A DNA stretch of 64,000 nucleotides from a bacterium (GTDB taxonomy: Bacteria; UBP6; UBA1177), in the NCBI GenBank assembly GCA_017405875.1, contig JAFQZM010000005.1, positions 1 through 64,000 on the forward strand, written 5' to 3'. How positions within the stretch are numbered: position 1 is the stretch's first letter; each line of letters starts with the position of its first letter. The position numbers and the translations under genes were made by a program. Below are positions 36,218 through 44,647 of this stretch, piece after piece. A model generated the notes under the pieces. It made no database searches. It had not been told where the DNA came from and saw nothing but the letters and a program-made list of their open reading frames with translations.

Positions 36218-37451
36218 TGAGCACCGGCTGCATTCCTTCTTCCGACATGTCTTCGTACATTTTTTTGAAGCTGCGGCTGTCGTTGATCTCGAACTGCTCG
36301 TCTCCTTCTGCTGTTTCGGCGCTTTTTCCGGTGTATTTGCTTTCGTGGTCGCCTATCCCGGTCGAAACTCCGGCAGAAATTTTGGTCGCGGCGATCTTGA
36401 CGATGCCGTTTCTGAATGTTTTGCTTTCACGCGACGATACCGTGATACCGGCAAACGGCAGGAAAAGCCTGTATGCGCAGAGTATCTGGCAAAGCTGACG
36501 CTCGTGAACGTCGAGAGGATTTATCTTTTCGTTGTTGATGATCGGTCTAAGGCGCGGGCACGAAAGCGAAATTTCTGCCTGCGGATACTTTCTCTGGATG
36601 AAATATGCGTGAAGTGCCGTCGCCAGCGCGTCACGCCTGAAATCTGAAAGTCCGAGCAGAGCTGCGAACGCGACTCCCCTCATGCCGCCCATGAGCGCCC
36701 TTTCCTGCGAATCAAAGCGGTACGGCCAGACTCTCTTGTGACCTCTGAGATGGAGTTTTTCAAAGCGCACTTTGTCGTAAGTCTCCTGAAAAACGGTGAC
36801 GTAATCGACTCCGCATTCGTGGAGATACTTGTATTCATCGACGTTCAGCGGATAAACTTCGACGCCGACCATCCTGAAATATTTACGCGCCAGTTTGCAC
36901 GCCTCCCCGATGTATTCGAGGCTGCTCATCGACCTGCTTTCGCCTGTCAGAATGAGCACTTCCTCCATGCCGCTCTCGGCGATTATCTTCATTTCGTGCT
37001 CTATCTGATCCATGTCGAGTCTTACGCGGCGGATGTCGTTGTAGCAGTTGAATCCGCAGTAAACGCAGTAATTTTCGCAGTAATTTGCGATATATAGCGG
37101 CGTGAAGAGATAGACCGTGTTCCCGAAGTGATTCTGCGTCTCAAGGCGTGAAAGTTCCGCCATTTTTTCCAGAAAAGCGTCTGCCGCCGGAGAAAGAAGC
37201 GCCTTCAGATCTTCGACCGTGCGGTTCGTGTGGTCAAGCGCCCGCTGCACATCAGCCGCCTTGTATGAATCGGGATCGTAGGAATCAACTTCGGCAAGAA
37301 CTTTTGAAGCAATGTCGGAATTTATCTGTTCCATCCCCGGCAGATACGCCATGATGTCGGCTCGCGACGCCGGATTTGTCTCAAGTTCGTGCTTTTTGGC
37401 AAGAGCCTCTTTTGAAAGTTTCGCCGAATCTACAAAATAGTTGTTGTCCAT
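36198..37451 (-). CDS. thiH: 2-iminoacetate synthase ThiH
   Basis: ThiH is a radical SAM enzyme that splits tyrosine to give dehydroglycine (2-iminoacetate) for the thiazole ring. The 417-residue product has the CxxxCxxC cluster in NYCVYCGFNC, the LTGESRSMSSLEYIGE segment, and the ThiH/BATS C-terminal domain. The ATG at 37451 lies 14 bases after a GGAGG, a long spacing, but no nearer start codon exists. Its promoter has the palindrome-plus-TATAAC form. Confidence 0.93.
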   Translation of the reverse strand: MDNNYFVDSAKLSKEALAKKHELETNPASRADIMAYLPGMEQINSDIASKVLAEVDSYDPDSYKAADVQRALDHTNRTVEDLKALLSPAADAFLEKMAELSRLETQNHFGNTVYLFTPLYIANYCENYCVYCGFNCYNDIRRVRLDMDQIEHEMKIIAESGMEEVLILTGESRSMSSLEYIGEACKLARKYFRMVGVEVYPLNVDEYKYLHECGVDYVTVFQETYDKVRFEKLHLRGHKRVWPYRFDSQERALMGGMRGVAFAALLGLSDFRRDALATALHAYFIQRKYPQAEISLSCPRLRPIINNEKINPLDVHERQLCQILCAYRLFLPFAGITVSSRESKTFRNGIVKIAATKISAGVSTGIGDHESKYTGKSAETAEGDEQFEINDSRSFKKMYEDMSEEGMQPVLNDYIYL

Positions 37452-37520
37452 TTCTTTATTTAAATCCTCCTTTTTCAGCAAATCACGGCAAAAACAGCCG
37501 TAAAAAGCAAAAACCGGTGT

Positions 37521-37549
37521 GTTATACTCGATTTTTGGAAAAATGCGAG
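37521..37549 (-). promoter_or_regulatory. TATAAC promoter of thiH with an abutting 23-nt palindrome
   Basis: TATAAC (37521-37526, minus) directly adjoins a near-palindrome at 37527-37549 (CTCGCATTTTT / AAAAATCGAG on the minus strand), the third copy of this arrangement. No TPP-riboswitch sequence is seen between it and thiH. Confidence 0.5.
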
Positions 37550-37613
37550 AGGGAATTTTTTACTTTTTGTTTAATCCACCTTTTGTCGGAGCGCGGGAGA
37601 CCAACTCGTCCCA

Positions 37614-37642
37614 CGTCATCTTGAACGAATGTGAAAGATCTC
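37614..37642. repeat. 29-bp inverted repeat, left copy
   Basis: A perfect reverse complement of 39866-39894. It ends within the stop codon of the fic gene. Just to its left, a 16-mer (TTTGTCGGAGCGCGGG, 37582-37597) recurs at 40833-40848. Confidence 0.9.
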
Positions 37643-38702
37643 AAAATGAATCAGCTTTCGCATACAGAGTTTTTCTGCCTGACCCTATCCGCAACAGAAT
37701 TCCTTCGTCAACAAGTTTCTTCAAGGCCGATTCAACTGATGAACTGCCAAGACGCGGGCATCCTGCCAAAACTTCCTGCTTTGAAAACTTTCCGATTTTC
37801 TCCAATGCATAAGCCTTAACGATATCATAAGAGGTGCTTCTTGTTCCTGAATCATTGACGATTTTGACACGGTTTTCAAATTCCCTGTAGCATGCGAGGA
37901 TCACTCCGAGCATATATTTTATAAACGGTTTCGGGTCGTTATGCCCTTCATGCCATCCCTGATCAGCTTTCTGAAGAGCGTCATAGTACGATTCTTTCGT
38001 TTCGGCTATCACTTTTTCTATACTGATATACTGTCCTACAAGATAACCGCTCCGATATAGCAGGAGCAGAGTTAAAAGCCTGCTCATTCTGCCGTTGCCG
38101 TCGTTGAAAGGATGAATACACAGAAAATCCAGTATAAAACACGGAATAAGAATAAGTTCATCAACCGATTCCTTGTTGAGAGCCGCCTGATAACTCCCGC
38201 ATATCATATTTATCGCATCCGGTGTTTCGTAGGGTTCAAGCGGTTTGAACAAAACCACCTTTTCGCCGTTTGCAAGCACCATGTCTATCTCGTTAGGCGT
38301 AGTCTTGAACTGCCCGCCGTAAGAATGATTCGTATATTTTAACAGATCTCTGTGCATTTGAAGGATGTAACTGCTCCGAACCGGGATCATATCATAATTT
38401 TCATGCACGAGATTGAGCACGTTGCGATAACCGAGAATCTCCTCCTCGTCTCTGTTTTTCGGCGTTGTCTTGTCTGCCACAAGCTGTTTCAACCGGCTGT
38501 TAGTGGTCATAATGCCTTCGATTCTGTTGGAAGACTCAGTGCTTTGAATTTTTGCGATCTCTGTCAAGCGGTTCAATTCAACAGGTTTCTGGCGGAGAAA
38601 CAGTTCCTGCTTTCCCTTATATTCATGTATTTTGGAAATATAGGAAAGGATCTCATTATCCCAAGTTCTACTTGCCAGATTCGTGTAATCAAAAGATCTC
38701 AT
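37641..38702 (-). CDS. Fic-family protein with winged-helix C-terminus
   Basis: Fic proteins usually transfer AMP from ATP to a target protein. The 353-residue product has the catalytic motif HPFNDGNGRMSR and an N-terminal inhibitory helix motif of S/TxxxEG type (SNRIEG), so it should be self-inhibited. A C-terminal winged-helix-like domain (about 285-350; KFSKQEVLAGCPRLGSSSVE) may bind DNA. The ATG at 38702 is chosen because it follows GGGG, matches the usual N-terminus (MRSFDY), and leaves the upstream palindromes non-coding. An in-frame TTG at 38816 would add 38 unlikely residues. It separates thiH from thiG and looks inserted. Confidence 0.88.
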   Translation of the reverse strand: MRSFDYTNLASRTWDNEILSYISKIHEYKGKQELFLRQKPVELNRLTEIAKIQSTESSNRIEGIMTTNSRLKQLVADKTTPKNRDEEEILGYRNVLNLVHENYDMIPVRSSYILQMHRDLLKYTNHSYGGQFKTTPNEIDMVLANGEKVVLFKPLEPYETPDAINMICGSYQAALNKESVDELILIPCFILDFLCIHPFNDGNGRMSRLLTLLLLYRSGYLVGQYISIEKVIAETKESYYDALQKADQGWHEGHNDPKPFIKYMLGVILACYREFENRVKIVNDSGTRSTSYDIVKAYALEKIGKFSKQEVLAGCPRLGSSSVESALKKLVDEGILLRIGSGRKTLYAKADSF

Positions 38703-38715
38703 TCCGATACCCCAT

Positions 38716-38859
38716 GCTCCCAATTTATAAAGTTTTCTCCCAAAAACAACGCTGTTTTGGGATAAAAGCAGCGTTCTTTTATCATATCTCATGGCAAAAT
38801 CAATTTTTTCTCCCAAATTTAACGATGTTTTGGGAGAAAATCGTGTTTGTTGGGAGAAA
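38716..38859. promoter_or_regulatory. Array of TTGGGAG half-sites upstream of fic
   Basis: Six copies of TTGGGA(G) in both orientations occur within about 145 bases. Two pairs form palindromes: 38733-38767 (TTTTCTCCCAAAA with TGTTTTGGGATAAAA) and 38806-38840 (TTTTCTCCCAAA with TTTTGGGAGAAAA). There is an extra half-site at 38850 and another at 38717. This looks like an operator for self-regulation by the Fic protein's winged-helix domain. Confidence 0.6.
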
Positions 38860-38947
38860 TCGGATATAGTGTTTTATTTGAAAATATCTTGAAAAATCAA
38901 GCCTTTATTTTGTGGAACTCTGGGAGCGCAGACAACCCGATAAACTT

Positions 38948-39721
38948 CTAATCGTGCAAAAATCCGATAAGAGTGTCAGACGGTGCGCCGCCGCGCGAAA
39001 GGACTCGTCCGAGCCCTGAAAGATAAGCCTTTCTGCCGGCTTCTATCGCCTGTCTGAATGCGTCAGCCATTTTCGGAAGGTCTCCGGCTGTAGCTAAAGC
39101 GGTGTTCGACATTATCGCCGAGGCACCCATTTCCATCGCTTCGCAAGCCTGCGACGGACGGCCTATTCCGGCATCGACGATTATCGGAAGGTCGATTTCG
39201 TCAATCAGGATCTGTATGAAATCGCGCGTTGACAAGCCTTTGTTCGAGCCTATCGGAGAAGCGAGCGGCATGACTGAAGCTGCACCGGCATTGACAAGAT
39301 CCCTCGCCGTGTTGAGGTCTGGATACATGTAAGGCATTACGACGAAACCCTCTTTTGCAAGGATCTCAGTCGCCTTCACCGTTTCCGCGTTATCCGGAAG
39401 GAGATATTTCGTATCGCGCATGATCTCGATCTTTACGAAATCACCGCAGCCGAGCTCCCGTGCAAGTCTCGCGATCCTGACGGCCTCTTCGGCATTCCTC
39501 GCTCCCGAGGTGTTGGGAAGCAATGTGACGCCTTTCGGAATATAGTCTAAAATGCTTTCGTGCTCCTTGGAATTGGCGCGGCGCACCGCCAGAGTAATGA
39601 TCTCGGCACCGGCATACTTCACCGCCGCTTCGATAAGTTTCATCGAATATTTTCCCGAACCGAGAATGAAACGGGACGAAAATTCGTGCCCCGCGATAAC
39701 GAGCTTGTCACTTTTATCCAT
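38948..39721 (-). CDS. thiG: Thiazole synthase ThiG
   Basis: ThiG builds the thiazole phosphate carboxylate of thiamine from deoxyxylulose phosphate, dehydroglycine and ThiS thiocarboxylate. The 257-residue TIM barrel has [12 protein letters not shown], the Schiff-base Lys in [37 protein letters not shown] and [11 protein letters not shown]. The ATG at 39721 follows GGAGG. ThiS and ThiF are not present nearby. It was probably once next to thiH, from which the fic gene now separates it. Confidence 0.95.
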   Translation of the reverse strand: MDKSDKLVIAGHEFSSRFILGSGKYSMKLIEAAVKYAGAEIITLAVRRANSKEHESILDYIPKGVTLLPNTSGARNAEEAVRIARLARELGCGDFVKIEIMRDTKYLLPDNAETVKATEILAKEGFVVMPYMYPDLNTARDLVNAGAASVMPLASPIGSNKGLSTRDFIQILIDEIDLPIIVDAGIGRPSQACEAMEMGASAIMSNTALATAGDLPKMADAFRQAIEAGRKAYLSGLGRVLSRGGAPSDTLIGFLHD

Positions 39722-39837
39722 AATCGCCTCCAATGATCGAATCTCTGCATTCGCAGCGTGGCTTTATCACTCTTTTTTTCGTATTTATCAATAAATTAGT
39801 GCGATAATTTTTTCAGACGGAGCGCGTCTGTATCACC

Positions 39838-39894
39838 GTCATTCGGAGCGTAGCGAAGAATCTCCGAGATCTTTCACATTCGTTCAAGATGACG
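39838..39894. repeat. Palindromic dispersed element (CGTCAT...ATGACG), carries 29-bp inverted repeat
   Basis: A 57-base element with complementary ends CGTCAT/ATGACG. Its right half (39866-39894) is the exact reverse complement of 37614-37642. Elements of this look are common as dispersed intergenic repeats in many genomes. A separate perfect hairpin (CAGACG/CGTCTG, 39815-39831) precedes it. The rest of 39722-39938 holds no gene. Confidence 0.7.
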
Positions 39895-39914
39895 AGGGCG
39901 TGTGTGGTTTTATA

Positions 39915-39932
39915 TTCCCCAATAAATTCAGG
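39915..39932. repeat. 18-bp direct repeat, left of DUF1016 remnant
   Basis: TTCCCCAATAAATTCAGG here recurs at 40812-40829 with one mismatch, in the same orientation, so the pair brackets the broken DUF1016 gene. Confidence 0.7.
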
Positions 39933-39938
39933 TGGGTT

Positions 39939-40793
39939 TCATTTCGGTTGATTTAATTCCTGCAATTTACGGCGCAAAACATCCTTGTCTGGCAATTCCA
40001 ACTAATATTGTGCTATCATCATCGGTGAAAGTGTGCGGCTCATAGCGTATTCAACCACTTCATCATTTTTGGATGCGCAGAGCAACAGTCCGACACTTGG
40101 ATTCTCATCAGGTTTCTTAACCTGCCTATCCAATCCCTCTAAATAAAAATCCATCTTGGAAACATATTCCGGTTTGAATTTTCCTTCTTTCAGTTCTATT
40201 GCCACAAGACAGTGAAGACTGCGATGAAAAAATAGCAGGTCAATATGATAGTCATCACCTCCTACCTGTATCGGATATTCCTCGCCAACAAAGGTAAAAT
40301 CTTTACCAAGTTCAATAATAAAGTTGCGCATTCCCTTTACCAGCGCCTTTCGAAAGTCGTTTTCCTGAAATGTTTCCGGCAGATTAAGAAATTCTACGAC
40401 ATAGGAATCGAGAAACGGGTTTTGTTGCGAATGCAGCACTTCCGGCAGCAGATTGCCCTTGGAAAGCATGTAACGCTCGTAATAACTACTGTCCATCTGC
40501 CGTTCAAGTTGACGAGAACTATAACGTTCTTTAACGGCAAGTTGCATATAAAATTCGCGTTCTTCATCGCTTTTACTTCCTGACATTATAAGCAGATGAT
40601 TTGTCCAACTCAATTGTGTCAGCAGTGCTGACACTTTTTCATTTCCGGCATAAATTTCATAAAACTGTTTCATACGGTAGAGTCCTCTGCGATTAAAACC
40701 TTTTATGCCCGGAAAAGATTGTTGAATATATTTAGAAAGGGAATCAATGTAGGCATCACCATAAGATGTCTCTTTTGATTTCCAAGATCGCAA
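39939..40793 (-). pseudogene. DUF1016 (YhcG-type) PD-(D/E)xK nuclease remnant
   Basis: The frame encodes most of a DUF1016 protein: GFNRRGLYRMKQFYEIYAG, TNHLLIMSG, a helical middle, and the nuclease core IDLLFFH ... AIELKEGKF with the catalytic Asp and ExK. It is broken at both ends. There is no ATG and the usual first 50-60 residues are missing. A TAG (40002-40004) interrupts the normal end, after which the family tail continues in frame (LELPDKDVLRRKLQELNQPK) to a TGA at 39939. The residue replaced by TAG is normally Gln in this position, so a CAG to TAG change is likely. It is flanked by 18-base direct repeats. Confidence 0.8.
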
Positions 40794-40811
40794 TTTTGCA
40801 TCTTGTTCCCC

Positions 40812-40829
40812 TTCCCCGATAAATTCAGG
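40812..40829. repeat. 18-bp direct repeat, right of DUF1016 remnant
   Basis: Partner of 39915-39932. It is followed by the 16-mer shared with 37582-37597 and a GCGGGC/GCCCGC hairpin (40844-40860). The sequence from there to 40937 holds no gene. Confidence 0.7.
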
Positions 40830-40937
40830 CTGTTTGTCGGAGCGCGGGCGGCTCGCCCGCAGGGTTTTTGAGGTTTAGATTTCGCAGGATTTAAGGTTAG
40901 ATAAAAGGCGGGAAATGGGCGCAAAGGTTTCGTGCAA

Positions 40938-41939
40938 TTAGAATTGGTTGCGAGTTTCATCCTCTGGCGGCACAGGAATATATACCATTTCTAGTGGAAT
41001 TATTTTTTTGTATTTATCACTCAATTTATCGTAGTAGCGGAGAATCAACTCAACAAGTTCGGCTCCATTTATGCCCTTGATAATCGGAACACTTTCTAGA
41101 TACTTCTTTGCGTTCGGTGTGTAATCAGACAATGTAACAAACAATCCATAATCGCCTTCGCGCATTGCGCCTTTTAGAGATTGAATTGTTGATTCTTGAA
41201 CCTTGCCATCTCCGCTCTTTACTTGCACTAGAATACGAGGCGGGAATTCATCCTTGTAGGCTATAATATCAATACCTCTATCTCCCCCATGTTGAGAAAC
41301 TTTAGCATTGTATCCCATAGCTTCGAGAAGATCTTTTATAAATGGTTCAAGATCATACCCCTTCAGTTTGCGACTCAATTCTTTTAAAATAAAATCCTTG
41401 GTACTTTCTTTAATATCTTCTGCAGTTGTTCCTACGCTTTCATCTTCAGAATCGTCATCAACGCTATGTCTAAAACCATTGTCTAGTGCTGACAAATATT
41501 CATCTGCATAATTTTTTACCATAAAAAAAGACATTATCGAACCAATTTCATATAAAGCTCCCTGCGAAAAAGATGTGCGAGGAATATGCTTTAACCATTT
41601 CACCTTTCTTCTATGCACATATTTCACATCAGAATTTTCAAAATAGTAGTCACTTTCAATAATGCCAATATTAATCATGCGGTCTGTTTTAGACGGAAAA
41701 ACTACACAATCTCCGATTTTGACATCATACAGAAATCTAAAAAGCTTTCCGGCAGCCGAAGGCACCGATCCTTTCTTGGTATCAGGATAGGTTTCAATAA
41801 AATGAGCCTTAAAAGCCTCTCGAGTACCCTCAATTTTTGTAAGATCTCCAAATTTTTTCGATCCAACAGCTATAATATTTTTTGAAAGAAACAAATTGTC
41901 GTCATACGTATGAACTCCCCAAACCCTTCTTTCTTCCAT
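40938..41939 (-). CDS. Mrr-like restriction endonuclease
   Basis: The 333-residue protein ends with an Mrr-type PD-(D/E)xK nuclease domain (about 195-310). It shows LLEAMGYNAKVSQHGGDRGID, then ILVQVKSG with the catalytic Asp and QxK, and KGAMREGDYGLFVTLSDYT. Such domains cut modified or foreign DNA. The N-terminal part (about 1-150, starting WGVHTYDDNLFLSKN) is a separate, probably sequence-reading domain. The ATG at 41939 follows GGAG. It lies 38 bases downstream of the type IIG gene, so the two may form one restriction operon. Confidence 0.82.
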   Translation of the reverse strand: MEERRVWGVHTYDDNLFLSKNIIAVGSKKFGDLTKIEGTREAFKAHFIETYPDTKKGSVPSAAGKLFRFLYDVKIGDCVVFPSKTDRMINIGIIESDYYFENSDVKYVHRRKVKWLKHIPRTSFSQGALYEIGSIMSFFMVKNYADEYLSALDNGFRHSVDDDSEDESVGTTAEDIKESTKDFILKELSRKLKGYDLEPFIKDLLEAMGYNAKVSQHGGDRGIDIIAYKDEFPPRILVQVKSGDGKVQESTIQSLKGAMREGDYGLFVTLSDYTPNAKKYLESVPIIKGINGAELVELILRYYDKLSDKYKKIIPLEMVYIPVPPEDETRNQF

Positions 41940-41977
41940 AATAATTTCTCCTTAAAAGCTGTGTTTTAGCATCACTA

Positions 41978-44389
41978 TTATTTCAAAAACCCGTATTCAT
42001 AGACTTTTTCGGCGATTTTTGCGGCGAGGACTTTCATTTTTGCACGTAAATCCGTTATCAAAGCGGTATATTTTTCATCTTCGGAACTTGCATTCATTTT
42101 GCCGTTCTTTTCGCCCTGAAAATATTTTCTGATATCGTAAAAAGCCGCGTCTGGATTGGCGTTTTTCTGCGCATGATAATATTTCCAAAGTTCGCGCCCG
42201 GCATCGAAAACCGCTTGTGCTTCCTCGGAAAAGACCATTTTTCCTGAAAATTTATCGGTTTCAATCTCAAAAAGAGAGCCTTGAACATCTTCGCCATTTT
42301 CCTTAATTTTCCCTGCAATAAAATCGCTCATAAAGTGGAATTTGAAAGCTTTTTTGCAGCCGATTTTCTGTTCTGTGAACGGAATCCAGTGATTTTCAGC
42401 ATGCTCTGATGAAATATTATTTTTTCCGTGAAACAACGTAAAAACGAGACAGTCGGACTGAAATTCAAAATCGGTTTTCCAGCCGTCATTCGGATACAAA
42501 AACTGATCATTGTGATTAAGCCAAGTGTGTTCTATACAATGGCGAACCGCAAAATAAATACAAATTTCTAAAATATTTTTTGTAGTTACTTGAGTGCCGC
42601 GCGGAACAGGCAACTGTGATTTGTCATTGACTATGTAATTAGTACTGTTGTGTTGGAAATCCGCCCCGTTTGCATACATATAACCAATATTTTTTTCATT
42701 TGTCCGGTTTCTGGTTTCAATTATCCAGTCATTGATCGAACAAAAATCTTGCATCACAGCAAATTTTCTCTTCTGTAAAAAAGAACCATTTTCATCGAAA
42801 ATATCTGCTTGTGTTTCGGAAAAAATCTCTTTTTCAGCTGTATCCCAAACAAAAAAACCTATTGGAAACCGCCCTTTTACATTATCGAAAGTCCAAGCCG
42901 GAACAGCTAACATTTTTAAAAGTTTAGCCTGAAAAACATTTCTGAATCTTTCAAAATTCGGGGCTTGAAGAATTTTTAATGTTGAAAAATTCGCCAATAT
43001 GCAGTTGGAAATTTCCGAATAAATTCGGATAAAAAATTGTGCAAACAACTCCCTTCCTGCAATTCCGATTGTTTCGAGATATTGTTTATAGGTTTTTTGT
43101 TTTACAGCGACATCTGTTCTGTTTTGCCCAGTCCCGTTTATTGTTCTTGCGTTCGCCGCTTCCGCATACGGCGGATTGATATAGATCACGAGTTTTTTTC
43201 TTTTCTCCTCGTCGTTGACGATTTTTCTCAATTCTTCCGGCAACTTATCAAAATCGTCGTTCAAAAAGTCAAACTGAAAAATGTGGTTTTCAAACATATT
43301 CCAGCCGTTGTGAACGCGGTCAACCATGACATCAACATCGGCTTTATCAAGTGTCGAAGCCCAGACATTGCGGTAATTCGTTAGACCGTTGAGCAGGTTC
43401 CCGGTTCCTGCGCAGCAATCCCAAATATAGTATTCATCCTGCCAGTTTTCGCCCAAAACAGCGGCAAGATATTCCTGCGACTTCTCAACCCAGATTTTCG
43501 GCGTAAAAAACGAGCCTTTTCTTTCTCGGATATCCTGCGGAACAAGCAGATCGCGCCTGCCAATGATGTAATCCCAGTATTCTTCTTTCGGCGGACGCTT
43601 ATAGATCGCCCAAAATTCCCGATGAGCCTTCTGGTCATCCTTGAATCCGACTTCTTTTACAGTAAAAATCCCTGATTCATCAATGGTTTTAGCCAATTCG
43701 TATTTTGTGTTTTTCAGCACGACGAAAAGATTGTCTTTAAGAGAGTTGTTGTTTTCCGAAAGCAAGTCAGCCAAAAAGAAATCTGCTGAAATTATTCCGG
43801 TTTTATTTACGGTTTCCCAATCTATCGCGATAGAATCTTTGACCTTTGCAAGCCACTTCTGAAAAACTGCCGGAAAATTGTTTTTCGTAACATTTACTTT
43901 GCCGCCGCCGCCTTTTTCCAGCTTTTTTATGAATTTTTTAAGTTCCTTGGAATCGGTGTCGTAGTAGTAAAGAGTTTTGTTTTCTTCAAGCGTTTTTTTG
44001 CAGAGTTCATAAAGCCGCTTAAATTCAGGTGTTTCATGATTTGACGGCGCGACATTCCAGTTAAAATCGTTTCTGTTGAACACTTCCTGAATGTTGTAAT
44101 ATTCAATGAAAGCAAATTTTTCACCGTCAAACGCTCCGATATAAGGCGGCGGCATATAGCCTTTGTCTTTTTGATTTCCTATTGTCAGAATCAGTTGGAC
44201 AAAACTTTTTAAGATATCGCTCTTTCCTTTTTTTGCTTCAGCCCAAAGCACGGAAGAATACTCTGGAACGCCTTGAGGCAACACCACAACAAAATCGATA
44301 TTTCCCAATACCGTGCAAGAATAATCGCCGAAAAAATCTTCGCGAACCGCGTTTTTAAGAGCTTCTTCTCGTAAATTCAGGTAATTCAT
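41978..44389 (-). CDS. Type IIG-like restriction-modification enzyme
   Basis: The 803-residue protein combines a putative N-terminal nuclease domain (VLWAEAKKGK as a possible ExK core) with an N6-adenine methyltransferase. SAM motif I is DCCAGTGNLLNG and the catalytic motif is INPPYAEA. The C-terminal third is presumably the target-recognition domain. This is the single-chain layout of Eco57I-like type IIG systems, where one protein both cuts and methylates. The ATG at 44389 follows GAGGAG. Its upstream region contains the left copy of the direct repeat flanking the ORF6N gene. Confidence 0.85.
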   Translation of the reverse strand: MNYLNLREEALKNAVREDFFGDYSCTVLGNIDFVVVLPQGVPEYSSVLWAEAKKGKSDILKSFVQLILTIGNQKDKGYMPPPYIGAFDGEKFAFIEYYNIQEVFNRNDFNWNVAPSNHETPEFKRLYELCKKTLEENKTLYYYDTDSKELKKFIKKLEKGGGGKVNVTKNNFPAVFQKWLAKVKDSIAIDWETVNKTGIISADFFLADLLSENNNSLKDNLFVVLKNTKYELAKTIDESGIFTVKEVGFKDDQKAHREFWAIYKRPPKEEYWDYIIGRRDLLVPQDIRERKGSFFTPKIWVEKSQEYLAAVLGENWQDEYYIWDCCAGTGNLLNGLTNYRNVWASTLDKADVDVMVDRVHNGWNMFENHIFQFDFLNDDFDKLPEELRKIVNDEEKRKKLVIYINPPYAEAANARTINGTGQNRTDVAVKQKTYKQYLETIGIAGRELFAQFFIRIYSEISNCILANFSTLKILQAPNFERFRNVFQAKLLKMLAVPAWTFDNVKGRFPIGFFVWDTAEKEIFSETQADIFDENGSFLQKRKFAVMQDFCSINDWIIETRNRTNEKNIGYMYANGADFQHNSTNYIVNDKSQLPVPRGTQVTTKNILEICIYFAVRHCIEHTWLNHNDQFLYPNDGWKTDFEFQSDCLVFTLFHGKNNISSEHAENHWIPFTEQKIGCKKAFKFHFMSDFIAGKIKENGEDVQGSLFEIETDKFSGKMVFSEEAQAVFDAGRELWKYYHAQKNANPDAAFYDIRKYFQGEKNGKMNASSEDEKYTALITDLRAKMKVLAAKIAEKVYEYGFLK

Positions 44390-44430
44390 TGAATCTCCTC
44401 TTTTTTGCCGCCAACCAAACTGTTCCGCAC

Positions 44431-44500
44431 TATACCCAAACCACCGCTCTTTTCAAGTAATAACTACTTAATTTTATTGAATAATTTTCTAATTTTAATC
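44431..44500. repeat. About 70-bp direct repeat, left of ORF6N gene
   Basis: It matches 45807-45874 with only a few differences. CGCTCTTTTCAAGTAATAACT and a long TTAATTTTATTGAATAA block are identical. The two copies bracket the ORF6N gene. Confidence 0.85.
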
Positions 44501-44587
44501 TATGCAGAGTTAAATAAAAACGCTTGACTTTGAGGCGTGTTTTTAAATACTACTTTATAATTTAAAGATTGACATTAGATTTTTACA

Positions 44588-44615
44588 TTGACATTGTTGC
44601 GTGAATATTTATTAT
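44588..44615 (+). promoter_or_regulatory. Promoter of the ORF6N gene
   Basis: Consensus TTGACA (44588-44593), a 16-base spacer and TATTAT (44610-44615), 32 bases before the ATG at 44648. A second TTGACA starts at 44569. Confidence 0.6.
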
Positions 44616-44647
44616 CTGTTTGCAAACAGTTTATTTGGTAAAACGAT

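Noticed and set aside
37452-37640. TPP riboswitch upstream of thiH (and of thiG at 39722-39837)
   Set aside because: The conserved CUGAGA and the second TPP-binding element are not found on the coding strand in either leader.
38703-38816. N-terminal extension of the first Fic protein from a TTG
   Set aside because: It would translate through the palindromic half-sites. Homologues start at the MRSFDY position, and the ATG at 38702 has its own GGGG site.
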